A stretch of 43,819 bases of DNA from an uncultured Oscillospiraceae bacterium (GTDB taxonomy: Bacteria; Bacillota; Clostridia; Oscillospirales; Oscillospiraceae), in contig CANQBA010000029.1 of NCBI GenBank assembly GCA_947589545.1, positions 1 to 43,819 on the forward strand. The letters are read 5' to 3'. Under the pieces are notes generated by a model. It was not told the origin of the DNA. It made no database searches and saw nothing but the letters and a program-made list of their open reading frames with translations. Position numbers and translations under genes: made by a program. How positions within the stretch are numbered: position 1 is the first letter of the stretch; each line of letters starts with the position of its first letter. This document shows, piece after piece, positions 1 to 6,681 of this stretch.

Positions 1-79
1 AGCACTACCATATTTTCTATTTTCGGCCACCCATACGCCCGCTTACGCTGGGCGTGAGGTGGTTTTTTGACAGACTGCT

Positions 80-171
80 CCCATCCGGGCGACAGCCCGG
101 ATGGGTTCTCTTTCGCCTTCACTCGCACGGTTCGCTCCTCCTTTCCCCATCGGGCGACAGCCCGATAGGGG
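80..171. repeat. Two GACA-loop hairpins downstream of the phage operon
   Basis: Two related stem-loops share the core GGGCGACAGCCC. The first (80-105) has a perfect 11-bp stem around a GACA loop. The second (145-171) has an 11-bp stem with one bulged base around the same loop. They follow the 3' end of the leftward gene at 212-487. Neither has a T-run on that strand, so they resemble a dispersed palindromic repeat or RNA-stabilising hairpins more than classical terminators. A weaker inverted repeat, ACGCCC...GGGCGT, lies at 35-55. I see no gene in 1-211. Confidence 0.6.
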
Positions 172-211
172 CCCCTTTATGGCCTCTCATACCTGCGCCC
201 CCTGTGATCCT

Positions 212-487
212 TCATCCCGACACCTCCTCATCCATCTTGTGACCACAAGTGTCACAGTAGGGAGCCCGATAGTCACCCCATTCGTGTTCCTCGCCGCAGT
301 TTGAACAAATTTGGAAATCTCCATCTTCAATCCAATGTGCGTGCTTCTCCGTGTCAACGGTAGGGGCGTTGTCAATACACATGAGTATCAATTCCTTATC
401 GGGCATCTGACCGTGATTCTCCAAAGTATCAAATACCGCAGAAATATGGTCATGAAGTATAGTTGCGTCGATCAACCTCTTATCCAT
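212..487 (-). CDS. Small phage-type zinc-ribbon protein, 91 aa
   Basis: Function unknown. The C-terminal third has two cysteine pairs, CSNCG and CDTCG, about 20 residues apart, which form a probable zinc ribbon. An acidic helical N-terminal half precedes it. Small proteins with a PTVD segment followed by such a ribbon are, to my knowledge, common in Clostridia prophages and are usually left as hypothetical. The start is set by GAGGTGATACAAA before the ATG. The gene follows the SleB-type hydrolase by 11 nt, so it is the last visible gene of the leftward early operon, followed by the hairpins at 80-171. A nucleic-acid-binding role is only inference. Confidence 0.7.
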   Translation of the reverse strand: MDKRLIDATILHDHISAVFDTLENHGQMPDKELILMCIDNAPTVDTEKHAHWIEDGDFQICSNCGEEHEWGDYRAPYCDTCGHKMDEEVSG

Positions 488-498
488 TTTGTATCACC

Positions 499-1194
499 TC
501 AGCTTTCATACGGGCTCGGCAGGGAATAATCCCACTGCTCCCCGCCCTTATAGGCGTTGCGAAACCAATTGTGCCCGTCGCGCCCCACAAACCACCGGTA
601 ATCTGCGGGCAGTACCCGCCCGGCCCGCTTGCAGCCCAGGCTCTCCATCGTCCACCGCTCCAGCACGTCCCGCGCCAGCGCGTAGAGATCATCCAGCACG
701 GGGAAGGAATCCCGGTAGTAGAACCGGTTGGGGGACGTAATGACCGACGCCACCGTCACCGGCTCCGTCTGGTCGTCCACCCGGTTGCAGACCACCCAGC
801 CGATGCAGGCCACCTCCGTCCGGCTCTCGATGCCCCCGGCCTCGCCCCACATGAGCTTCGCCAGCATCACGACCTCCGCCTCCGTGTACCGTGGATATAG
901 CCTCGCCTGACACCGCCACCACTCTTCTTGAAGAGCCTTGATGCCGTCGGAATCCTCTTTGATGCCCAGCGACCTCAGTAAATCCGCCGCGGCGTGTACT
1001 TCCTCCTGCCTTGCCAGCAGTTTCTCCGGCCCCGCCGCCCTCGCCGCGAAAGCCCCCACCAGCACCAGCGCCGCGATCATCGCCAAGGCAATCAGCCCGG
1101 CCAGTATGTAGGTGACCGCCGTAGATTGCCACCAGCCCCGTTTTCGCCAGCATCGCAGACCGTATCCGCCGGATTTCAGATGGCTTGCACACAT
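499..1194 (-). CDS. SleB-type cell wall hydrolase with N-terminal membrane anchor
   Basis: This is probably a peptidoglycan hydrolase of the Hydrolase_2 (SleB/CwlJ) family, cleaving glycan strands for lysis or wall remodelling. One hydrophobic segment (YILAGLIALAMIAALVL) lies near the N-terminus, and the catalytic domain fills the C-terminal half. The motif AKLMWGEAGG, containing the family's glutamate, is followed by VACIGWVVCNRV and an FYYRDS segment. The start is uncertain: I chose the ATG at 1194. An in-frame TTG at 1236 would overlap the small upstream ORF more deeply. Family assignment is firm, the biological role is not. It sits between small zinc-ribbon genes in the prophage early operon. 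Confidence 0.75.
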   Translation of the reverse strand: MCASHLKSGGYGLRCWRKRGWWQSTAVTYILAGLIALAMIAALVLVGAFAARAAGPEKLLARQEEVHAAADLLRSLGIKEDSDGIKALQEEWWRCQARLYPRYTEAEVVMLAKLMWGEAGGIESRTEVACIGWVVCNRVDDQTEPVTVASVITSPNRFYYRDSFPVLDDLYALARDVLERWTMESLGCKRAGRVLPADYRWFVGRDGHNWFRNAYKGGEQWDYSLPSPYES

Positions 1195-1271
1195 GGAACA
1201 CGGCTCTTTTCCACAGGCCTTTTTATGTATCTGCAATTACTGCACATATTCGTTATTTTTTTGTTTCCCAT
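1176..1271 (-). CDS. Very short cysteine-containing ORF, 31 aa
   Basis: The ATG lies 2 nt after the stop of the lipoprotein gene, with GGAAGGAACGTGAGA upstream. The product has a CSNC pair and one further cysteine (VPCV), resembling the first half of a phage zinc-ribbon protein. In an overlapping frame the same DNA reads GKEPCSMC, which would supply a second CxxC pair. The present ORF may therefore be a zinc-ribbon gene shortened by a frameshift. No function can be assigned. Confidence 0.35.
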   Translation of the reverse strand: MGNKKITNMCSNCRYIKRPVEKSRVPCVQAI

Positions 1272-1273
1272 TC

Positions 1274-1531
1274 TCACGTTCCTTCCTCCCCACGTATAAG
1301 TACAACGTTTCTTGCGTGCGTCAGGTAGATCACACCATCCACCTTCACCTGAACCATATCGCTGTTCTCGTAGTTCCACCATTCCTCCACACGCCCGCGA
1401 ACGACGCTCCCATCCGGCATGGACAGGATAACCGAGTCAAATTTCTGGTGGATATCAAAGATTCCCCGGTTGCACCCCGTCACGGTCAGGGCCAGCACAA
1501 CCGCAAGGACTATCAAAATCGCGCGTTTCAT
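1274..1531 (-). CDS. Small phage lipoprotein, 85 aa
   Basis: This is a predicted secreted lipoprotein. A positively charged start (MKRA) and a hydrophobic stretch end in a lipobox, VTGC, after about 20 residues. The mature part is about 65 residues and rich in beta-forming sequence (GSVVRGRVEEWW, VKVDGVIYL). The start is the ATG at 1531, which overlaps the natural TGA of the upstream zinc-ribbon gene. An uninterrupted in-frame extension to 1684 exists only because of the one-base shift in that gene, and it would bury the signal peptide. The role is unknown; some phage lipoproteins act in superinfection exclusion, which is only a possibility here. Confidence 0.65.
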   Translation of the reverse strand: MKRAILIVLAVVLALTVTGCNRGIFDIHQKFDSVILSMPDGSVVRGRVEEWWNYENSDMVQVKVDGVIYLTHARNVVLIRGEEGT

Positions 1532-1684
1532 TCCTGATCTCCTTTCTTGTCGACCACCAGCCGGTACCTCCCCGGCGCGGATCCTCCTGATCCGCTCGGC
1601 CTGCACCGACCGCTCAAATCCGCACCGCGAGCAGGCATGGCACCTCGGCTGACCGGGCTCCCGGCCCAAAACGCAATCTGTCAT
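1528..1684 (-). pseudogene. Zinc-ribbon phage gene with a one-base frameshift
   Basis: The ATG at 1684 overlaps the stop of the upstream PAPS-reductase-like gene. The N-terminus (MTDCVLGREPGQPRCHAC) is cysteine-rich, with CHACSRCGFE. Removing one base from the GGGG run (plus-strand CCCC at 1570-1573) converts RAGEVPAGG into RAGRYRLVVDKKGDQE followed by a TGA that overlaps the lipoprotein ATG. This restores a tidy ATGA-coupled gene of about 51 aa. As read, the frame instead runs into the lipoprotein. The cause could be a real mutation or a sequencing error in the homopolymer. Confidence 0.6.
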
Positions 1685-2507
1685 TTCACTACCTCCTGAA
1701 ATATGGGCGTCTGACTAGGAAGAAAACCTTTCATTCGTTTCTCTTTATAATCGTTGTATTTCCGGCGGTACTCGCAGCTCTTGCCGAAGATGCTCCACGC
1801 CGCTTTGACCACGTTGGGCTCATAGGGGCGGATCTTCTCCAGATCCTCCACGGCCTTGTAGGAGATGGAACAGCCGCAGCAGCCCGTCCGGGTGAGGCCG
1901 TAGACCTCGTAGGCGTCGGAGTAGCGGATCCCGTAATGCTCCTTGTACCAGGCTTTGTCCTAGTCGGAGACGTAGTAGAGCAGGCGGAGACGGTACTGGC
2001 CGTTACCCGTCTCGGTGAAGCACAGGGAGGTGTTGTCCTTCCGGGGGACGGAGCGCATACCGCCCTCGTCCCGGCGCTCGCCGGTATGGAAAGGGGGACG
2101 CCCTTTTTCTGCCACTCAGACAGCCCGGCGGACATGATCTTGCTGATGAAGGGGATACCGTAGCGGCCGGAGGCGGTGACGATATTGACCTTGGGGCGGC
2201 ACTCCTGGATCTCCACGCCGTACTTTTCCGCCACAGCCTTGACGTGATCCTTTGTGGCCCGCATCTCCAAACCCGTGTTAAAGAATACATACTTGATGGG
2301 CGGGAGGCCGAAATTCCGGCGCGTCCGCTCGATCAGGTCGATGAGGATGTCGCTGTCGGCGCCGCCGGAGTAGGAGCAGATAGCTTTGGGGTACTCCGTC
2401 AGGCGCTTGGCGATGATGCTCTTGACAGCCTCGAATTTCGACGGAGGGGCAAAATCCGCGTAGTCCGGGCGGTTTGTGTAGACGGCACTTTTATAAGCTT
2501 CTTTCAT
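1681..2507 (-). pseudogene. PAPS-reductase-family gene, frameshifted and with an in-frame stop
   Basis: The N-terminal half is a phosphoadenosine-phosphosulfate reductase-like (ATP pyrophosphatase-fold) domain with the P-loop SYSGGADSD near residues 45-53. Phage copies of this family are often proposed to act in nucleic-acid or sulfur modification. The reading frame is lost around 2090-2105, near an A5/G3 run. The conserved C-terminal half continues in another frame, with VPRKDNTSLCF and the cysteine motif TGCCGCSISYKA. That half contains a TAG at 1960-1962, inside a segment reading LLYYVSD-stop-DKAWY. Its natural stop at 1681-1683 overlaps the next ATG. With two separate lesions, it is not functional. 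Confidence 0.8.
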
Positions 2508-2784
2508 CGTTCCACCCCCGGCCAGCCCTCCGGCTTGTCCACCCTCACCCCCGTGGCCTCAAACCCCTCATCCGGCTTTTGCTCCAGCCCTTCGGCCACG
2601 GCTTGCATGATTTTGTCGGCAATGAGCCATTCCGGCTCCCCCGCCGCCCGCAGGCAACGAGCCAGATCGCCGACGGCATTGGTATAACATTCAAATGGCA
2701 CTTCACCGGCAGATCGCATACCTCCGCATTGTATCGCAAGCTCTCGTCCGCAAGCGTTTCCGCCGTAATCGTTAACTTTCCCAT
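2504..2784 (-). pseudogene. Unknown phage gene, frameshifted
   Basis: A reading frame starting at the ATG at 2784 (AAAGGA upstream) gives MGKLTITAETLADESLRYN and then VCDLPVK. Around 2695-2705 the sensible frame moves by one base and continues as FECYTNAVGDLARCLRAAG to a TGA at 2504, which overlaps the ATG of the PAPS-reductase-like gene. The combined product would be about 93 aa, mostly helical, and unrecognised. Operon position and overlap suggest it was once an early phage protein. Confidence 0.5.
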
Positions 2785-2802
2785 TGACAACTCATCCTTT
2801 CC

Positions 2803-2874
2803 GGGCTACAATAGCCCTGTAATAGTTCTCTCTTGACCCTTGGCGGGCCGCTCTTTGCAGTAGGGCGGCCCGCC
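2803..2874. other. Two hairpins in an operon gap
   Basis: GGGCTA-CAA-TAGCCC lies at 2803-2817. A stronger GC-only stem lies at 2842-2851 paired with 2865-2874 (GGCGGGCCGC with GCGGCCCGCC). They separate the 49-aa gene from the frameshifted gene that follows. No T-run follows on the minus strand, so transcription attenuation or RNA processing is only a possibility. Confidence 0.4.
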
Positions 2875-2878
2875 CTCT

Positions 2879-3028
2879 TTATGCCCCCAGGAGCCGGGCC
2901 AGCCCCTCCGCCAGGGCCGCGCAAAGCCCGAACGTCCCCAGGAACACGCCGCAGTAAACGGCGTCCTCAACGCCCCGGACGATCCGCCGGCGCCGCGCGG
3001 CTGTGGTTGACAGCTTCCGCTTCTCCAT
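2879..3028 (-). CDS. Small membrane protein, 49 aa
   Basis: An ATG at 3028 preceded by GGAGGTGAAGGC gives a 49-residue protein. Its N-terminus is strongly basic (residues 1-18, five arginines in a row), followed by a hydrophobic segment of about 22 residues (VYCGVFLGTFGLCAALAEGL), so one membrane helix with N-in topology is likely. It lies within the leftward early phage operon. No homologue is recognised. It could be an accessory lysis or superinfection protein, but nothing in the sequence proves that. Confidence 0.6.
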   Translation of the reverse strand: MEKRKLSTTAARRRRIVRGVEDAVYCGVFLGTFGLCAALAEGLARLLGA

Positions 3029-3040
3029 GCCTTCACCTCC

Positions 3041-3298
3041 TCACTGGTCACCCCAGGCCACGCCCAGGGCCGCGCAGACCGCCCGGCCCGTGAGACCCAG
3101 CTTGCGCGCCATCAGCCCGAATTTGTAGACGTCCATGTTCTGAAAGCCCTTCTTCTTGCTCCGGCAGAAGGTGGCTTCCGAGACGCCGATCGCCATAGCC
3201 ACGTCCACATCGCGGGCGTACCCCTTTTGGGCCTTCCCGCGGGCAATCGACGCCATCAGCGCCCGCTCCCGCTTCTGCTGTTCCGTTTCCCGTGCCAT
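3041..3298 (-). CDS. Phage HTH-type small protein, 85 aa
   Basis: The start is the ATG at 3298, preceded by AAAGGAGG with good spacing. An upstream in-frame ATG at 3328 lies inside the previous gene and has no ribosome site. After a charged helix (ETEQQKRERALMASIARGK), the segment VDVAMAIGVSEATFCRSKKK looks like a helix-turn-helix, and the C-terminus has LTGRAVCAALGV. Similar short proteins occur in Clostridia prophage early regions and are probably DNA-binding. It follows the antirepressor gene by 14 nt. The exact target is unknown. Confidence 0.65.
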   Translation of the reverse strand: MARETEQQKRERALMASIARGKAQKGYARDVDVAMAIGVSEATFCRSKKKGFQNMDVYKFGLMARKLGLTGRAVCAALGVAWGDQ

Positions 3299-3312
3299 GC
3301 TCAGGCCTCCTT

Positions 3313-4053
3313 TCACATCCCCGCGCACAGGCGCCGGAACCTCTCCCGTCCCTTTGCCGTGATGAGCGTTTGCAGGGGCATGGGACCCGACTTTCCCACA
3401 TACTCCCGGACCTCAAAGTAGCCGCGGTTTTTCTCCGACATGGGCATGAGCTTGTGGCGCTTGTCCCGGTAGACAAATTCCTGGCTCAGAAGCAGTCCGA
3501 TGAACTTGTCCTCCTTCACCTTCAAAAGCTTCGCCGTCTCCCGGAAGGTCGTCAGGTCGTTCCGTTCCATCATCGCGTTGTAGTGCTCCACCTTCGGCCT
3601 CGCGTCCTCCAGCGCCTCCAGGAGCGAGGCGTTGGCCGCTTCCAGCTCCCGGCGCTTGTCCCGCTCGTCCTTCAACGCGGTCAAGATCCTGATCCCGAAC
3701 TCCGGCTCGGCGATCGCCCGCCCCAGCGCCTCCGGCGTCATATACGCCCCGTGCCGGCGTATGGTGGGGATCACCTCATCGGCGATCTTCGCCTGGAACC
3801 GCTCCGCCGTCTCGTTCTTGGCCTTCATAGCCAGCCGGTAGAAGATGTTTTCGGGGATAAAGGCGTCTTTCCCCACTTCTGGGGAAAATCCAAGTTCATC
3901 CAAATATCCGGAAACACGTTCCCACTTGACGTATTCAACGCCATTCTTTTCTTGGGTGAACCCCAGCCCGCGGGCCACGGTCTCCAGCTTCAGGTAGGCG
4001 GTGCCGTCCCGCTCGTAGCAGTCGATCCCGTCGATGGTCATAATGTCGTTCAT
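3313..4053 (-). CDS. Phage antirepressor protein, 246 aa
   Basis: The two-domain architecture is typical of phage antirepressors. A Bro-N-like N-terminal domain (about residues 1-110) contains YLKLETVARGLGF and the FIPENIFYRLAMKAKN segment. A C-terminal KilA-C/ANT-like domain (about 150-246) contains TTFRETAKLLKVKEDKFIGL and ends in TLITAKGRERFRRL. Such proteins bind phage repressors or operators to favour lytic growth. The gene starts 4 nt before the end of the four-HTH regulator gene (ATGA overlap), so the two are translationally coupled. This supports a role in the same lysis-lysogeny switch. Confidence 0.85.
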   Translation of the reverse strand: MNDIMTIDGIDCYERDGTAYLKLETVARGLGFTQEKNGVEYVKWERVSGYLDELGFSPEVGKDAFIPENIFYRLAMKAKNETAERFQAKIADEVIPTIRRHGAYMTPEALGRAIAEPEFGIRILTALKDERDKRRELEAANASLLEALEDARPKVEHYNAMMERNDLTTFRETAKLLKVKEDKFIGLLLSQEFVYRDKRHKLMPMSEKNRGYFEVREYVGKSGPMPLQTLITAKGRERFRRLCAGM

Positions 4054-5033
4054 GTTGAACCTCCTTTTAGTATGATGATCGTGATGTCGTCGTCCGCCTT
4101 GCGCTGATACTCCGGATTCCCCGCGATGATCTCAACGATTTCAGCGGCCTTTTCCCGCCCCGCGTCGGTGAGCTTTTCACAGGCCTCCGCGATCCGCCGG
4201 AGGGGATCTCCGGCGGGGTGGGGTGCCTCCTCCGTATCCGCCAGAGAATAGAAGTCCACCCCCAACGCCTCCGCCATCCGCTTCAAGGTCTCGATTTTCG
4301 GACAAACCTTCCCGGATTCATACTTTCGAATCGCCGAATCAGCCATATCGCATTTTTCAGCTACCTGTTTCTGCGTCATGCCCTTTTCGATTCTCGTCTT
4401 ACGAATTTTTTCGCCTATGGTGGGGGCTACATCTCCGTCAAGAATGATGCTCTTGGGAATCTCGAAATAATCGGCCATCCGCTGGACTGCCTCCATACGT
4501 GGAACCTTTGTGTCGGCCTCCCAGGTGGAAACAGCCTTATCCGTGACCCCGGCGATCTTCCCCAGTTCCGTTTGCGTCATCCCATGAGATTCCCTTAACT
4601 GCTTAATATTTTCGCCGATGGTCGATGCCCGGACTTTCCGTCTCAGCAGATAATCGGTGCCGCACTGGAACAACTGGGCCATCTGCTCCAGCTTTGACTG
4701 CGGGATATTTCCCTTTGAGAGCCAGGAGTAAACTGTCTTCCTGGTGACCCCCATCTTCTCCGCGAAGTCCTCGTAGGTCATATTCCGTTTTGCTCGTTCC
4801 GCTTCTATGTTTGGAAACTCGCTCGGGAACTTCATTAAGTCACCTCCTGTTAGTAATTCCTCCGCCGGGATGCCCAGCACTTCCGTCAGTCTCTCGAGCT
4901 GCTTCAAAGAAGGAAGTATCTCGCCGGTTTCATATTTTGAGATAGTCGCCCGGTTGACTTTCAGCCTGTCAGCCAACTCAACTTGCGTCATGTGCAGCGA
5001 CTTCCTCGCTTCCCTGATGATCTCGAAATTCAT
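4050..5033 (-). CDS. Regulator with four tandem XRE/Cro-type HTH domains, 327 aa
   Basis: Four helix-turn-helix domains follow one another: about residues 1-60 (MTQVELADRLKVNRATISKY), 70-130 (YEDFAEKMGVTRKTVYSWL), 137-197 (MTQTELGKIAGVTDKAVSTW) and 206-265 (MTQKQVAEKCDMADSAIRKY). A tail follows, reading EKLTDAGREKAAEIVEIIAG. The tail is nearly the same as that of the divergent repressor at 5375-5743. The usual phage repressor has one such domain. An internal ribosome site, AGGAGGTGACTTA, precedes an in-frame ATG at 4835 (residue 67), so a shorter three-domain product may also be made. The gene overlaps its upstream neighbour by TAATG and the antirepressor by ATGA. It may be a fusion of ancestral regulators. 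Confidence 0.85.
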   Translation of the reverse strand: MNFEIIREARKSLHMTQVELADRLKVNRATISKYETGEILPSLKQLERLTEVLGIPAEELLTGGDLMKFPSEFPNIEAERAKRNMTYEDFAEKMGVTRKTVYSWLSKGNIPQSKLEQMAQLFQCGTDYLLRRKVRASTIGENIKQLRESHGMTQTELGKIAGVTDKAVSTWEADTKVPRMEAVQRMADYFEIPKSIILDGDVAPTIGEKIRKTRIEKGMTQKQVAEKCDMADSAIRKYESGKVCPKIETLKRMAEALGVDFYSLADTEEAPHPAGDPLRRIAEACEKLTDAGREKAAEIVEIIAGNPEYQRKADDDITIIILKGGST

Positions 5034-5227
5034 TAAACCGCTCCCCTATCAATGATTTCGGATCCCAATACCGAAATCAGCTTTTCAGCGGTTTCCTTGG
5101 AACAGCTTTTCCCGGTACGCACTGCAGTCATGGTTATACGGGATATCCCTGCCTTTTCAGCCAGTTGTTTCCCGTTCAAATCATGACGAACCATAGCAAC
5201 AGCCAATTTTTCACGATTTATACGCAT
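5033..5227 (-). CDS. Small XRE/Cro-like regulator, 64 aa
   Basis: This is a single helix-turn-helix domain (LNGKQLAEKAGISRITMTAV) covering most of the protein, in the size range of phage Cro proteins. The start is the ATG at 5227, preceded by AGGAGGTGATTATA. An in-frame upstream ATG at 5341 lies beyond the promoter and is rejected. It is the first gene of the leftward early operon and stands back-to-back with the CI-like gene at 5375, the classical repressor/Cro arrangement. Its stop overlaps the four-HTH gene (TAATG). It probably competes for operators in the intergenic region (inference). Confidence 0.75.
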   Translation of the reverse strand: MRINREKLAVAMVRHDLNGKQLAEKAGISRITMTAVRTGKSCSKETAEKLISVLGSEIIDRGAV

Positions 5228-5254
5228 TATAATCACCTCCTGACTTTTTCGTTT

Positions 5255-5356
5255 GACTGTATTGCAAGCTATAACACAGTCATCTGCAAAAATCAACAAT
5301 TTTTCTGTCTTTTGTAAAAATTTTTTCTTGACCTTTTGCATTTGCGGATGTATTAT
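5255..5356. promoter_or_regulatory. Divergent phage switch promoters with dyad operator
   Basis: Rightward promoter: TTGACC at 5328-5333, 17-bp spacer, TATTAT at 5351-5356, serving the repressor at 5375. Leftward promoter: TTGATT (plus-strand 5291-5296), 17-bp spacer, TATAGC (plus-strand 5268-5273), serving the operon starting at 5227. An inverted repeat, GACTGT-N15-ACAGTC (5255-5281), straddles the leftward -10 and is a candidate operator. AAAAAT...ATTTTT (about 5288-5304) is a second, weaker dyad. Confidence 0.65.
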
Positions 5357-5374
5357 ATAGGCGAGGTGATTTAC

Positions 5375-5743
5375 ATGAGTACTGGACAGCGCATCAAAGA
5401 CGCTCGCAGAAAAGCCGATTTAACTCAAAAAGAGCTTGGCACCAAATTAGGAGTAGCGTATCAGACCGTCGCTCAATGGGAAAATGATTTGCGCAAACCG
5501 AAAATAGAAACATTAACGCGAATAGCCGAAGCGTTAGGCGTAGACCCCTATTCTCTTGCCGACTGGGATACAGCCACACGCATGATTGAAAATGATATAA
5601 ATTCCGTCGATGACTCCCGCCAGCGCATAACTGCCGCCTATGAAAAGCTTACCGGTGAGGGGAAGGCAAAGGCCGCAGAGATTGTCGAGATCATAGCCGG
5701 CAATCCACAATATCAGTGCAAAAAGAGCGATAAAGGCAAATAA
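5375..5743 (+). CDS. CI-like XRE repressor, 122 aa
   Basis: An N-terminal helix-turn-helix (LTQKELGTKLGVAYQTVAQW) is followed by a linker and the tail AYEKLTGEGKAKAAEIVEIIAG, which probably mediates dimerisation. It lacks the LexA-like autocleavage domain of lambda CI, so induction would have to go through an antirepressor such as the one at 3313-4053 (inference). The start is the ATG at 5375 with GAGGTGATTTAC upstream. The shared tail with the four-HTH protein shows common descent. It is transcribed from the rightward promoter at 5328-5356 and is the likely lysogeny repressor of this prophage. Confidence 0.8.
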   Translation: MSTGQRIKDARRKADLTQKELGTKLGVAYQTVAQWENDLRKPKIETLTRIAEALGVDPYSLADWDTATRMIENDINSVDDSRQRITAAYEKLTGEGKAKAAEIVEIIAGNPQYQCKKSDKGK

Positions 5744-5765
5744 CCGCCCCCGGCACCGGGGACGG
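5744..5765 (+). terminator. Hairpin after repressor gene (CCGCCCCCGG family, copy 1)
   Basis: The stem CCGCCCCCGG / CCGGGGACGG with a 2-nt loop immediately follows the TAA of the repressor gene. One of ten pairs is mismatched and there is no T-run. Two close relatives occur at 6338-6367 and 6921-6950, always just downstream of a small rightward gene. Confidence 0.5.
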
Positions 5766-5793
5766 TCAAACGGTAAACAAGGAGGTATTTTTC

Positions 5794-6066
5794 ATGATGT
5801 ATCCCTTTTTGACGCTGGATGATGATACCGAGATCACACACTCCGAGATGCGGGAGGACGGGAGCGTGAAGGTGTATATTGAGACGCCCGATGAAAAGGA
5901 CGGCTTTCATGACGCCACCTGCTTCCTGCCGGGATACCGGTGGACGGACGTGCACGGCTACTCCGAGGAAGAAATGGAGCGCTTCAGACATCTCCTGTGC
6001 AACAACGCCCACCTGATCCTTGAGTTTTCACAGAAAGGCGGAGTACTGCATGCCGCAAATTTTTAG
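5794..6066 (+). CDS. Hypothetical partner of DUF4160 protein, 90 aa
   Basis: The ATG is preceded by AAGGAGGTATTTTTC. The product is acidic, with SVKVYIETPDEKDGFHDATC and RWTDVHGYSEEEMERF, and no membrane segment. It overlaps the DUF4160 gene that starts at 6050 by 17 nt. Small proteins of this kind next to DUF4160 genes are familiar from Clostridia. DUF4160 commonly pairs with small partner proteins in toxin-antitoxin-like modules, so an antitoxin or partner role is plausible but unproven. This copy is intact, whereas the DUF4160 gene is broken. Confidence 0.6.
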   Translation: MMYPFLTLDDDTEITHSEMREDGSVKVYIETPDEKDGFHDATCFLPGYRWTDVHGYSEEEMERFRHLLCNNAHLILEFSQKGGVLHAANF

Positions 6067-6328
6067 AGTCGGGCCGTATATCGTCTAATTCTGGTCAAAT
6101 GAAAACGACCCGCTGGAGCCGGTACACGTTCACATAGCGGAGGGGCGGTCGACCGCGAACGGGACAAAGGTGTGGATCACCAGCCGCGGGAAAGCCCTGC
6201 TTGGCAGCAACAACGCCAGGATCCCCGCTCCTGTTCTGCGTGATCTCCTTCGCATTATCGAGGCCAACAGCGACGACATTATTCGGAAGTGGTCTGATCA
6301 TTTCGGACAGATAGATTACTTTTGCTGA
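6050..6328 (+). pseudogene. DUF4160 gene with early nonsense codon
   Basis: Reading from the ATG at 6050 gives MPQIFRVGPYIV, then TAA (6086-6088, codon 13), then FWSNENDPLEPVHVHIAEGR and WITSRGKALLGSNNARIPAP to a TGA at 6328. These are the hallmark segments of DUF4160, a family of about 90 residues. The family normally has an aromatic residue where the stop now stands, so a TAT or TAC to TAA change is the simplest explanation. No ATG restart lies close behind the stop. The gene overlaps its upstream partner, as is usual for coupled two-gene modules. Confidence 0.8.
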
Positions 6329-6337
6329 AATAAAAAG

Positions 6338-6367
6338 CCGCCCCCGGTGCCGAAGCACCGGAGACGG
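6338..6367 (+). terminator. Hairpin after DUF4160 gene (copy 2)
   Basis: The stem CCGCCCCCGGTGC pairs with GCACCGGAGACGG around a CGAA loop, with two mismatches. It begins 10 nt after the DUF4160 stop. It belongs to the same hairpin family as 5744-5765 and 6921-6950. Confidence 0.5.
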
Positions 6368-6436
6368 AACAGGAAAGTCTGAGCCGGACTGAAAGCAAGC
6401 TCAGGACAAAATATAGGAACGAGGTGTTGCGCAAAA

Positions 6437-6670
6437 ATGGAGATTCATTACTCGAAGCAGGCCGTTAAATTTCTTTCAAAGCAAAACGCCGCCACAAGGA
6501 CCCGCATCATCAACGCCGTCGCTCTTCTTCCGGCGGGCGATGTGAAGAAGTTGACCGGCCAGCCCTACTACCGGCTGCGTGTCGGCGATTACCGTGTCCT
6601 GTTTTTGAGGGACGGCACTGTTGTCGATGTGACAAAGATAGACAATCGCGGCCAGGTTTATAAGAATTAG
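6437..6670 (+). CDS. RelE/ParE-superfamily toxin, 77 aa
   Basis: The protein reads MEIHYSKQAVKFLSKQ...YYRLRVGDYRVLFL...DVTKIDNRGQVYKN, the full pattern of a RelE-type toxin. It has the basic core helix, the central RLRVGDYRV strand pair and the C-terminal tyrosine that RelE enzymes use in mRNA cleavage on the ribosome. Length is normal for the family. A GAGGTGTTGCG region precedes the ATG. The presumed antitoxin follows 11 nt downstream, so this is a toxin-first module, unlike the second module at 10279-10743. It stands in the lysogenic part of the prophage and could act in plasmid-like maintenance or phage defence (inference). Confidence 0.85.
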   Translation: MEIHYSKQAVKFLSKQNAATRTRIINAVALLPAGDVKKLTGQPYYRLRVGDYRVLFLRDGTVVDVTKIDNRGQVYKN

Positions 6671-6681
6671 GAGGTGTTATC

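Noticed and set aside
2806-3051. 81-codon open frame on the minus strand
   Set aside because: A different frame of the same DNA has an ATG with a strong GGAGGTGAAGGC site and a clear membrane segment (2879-3028).
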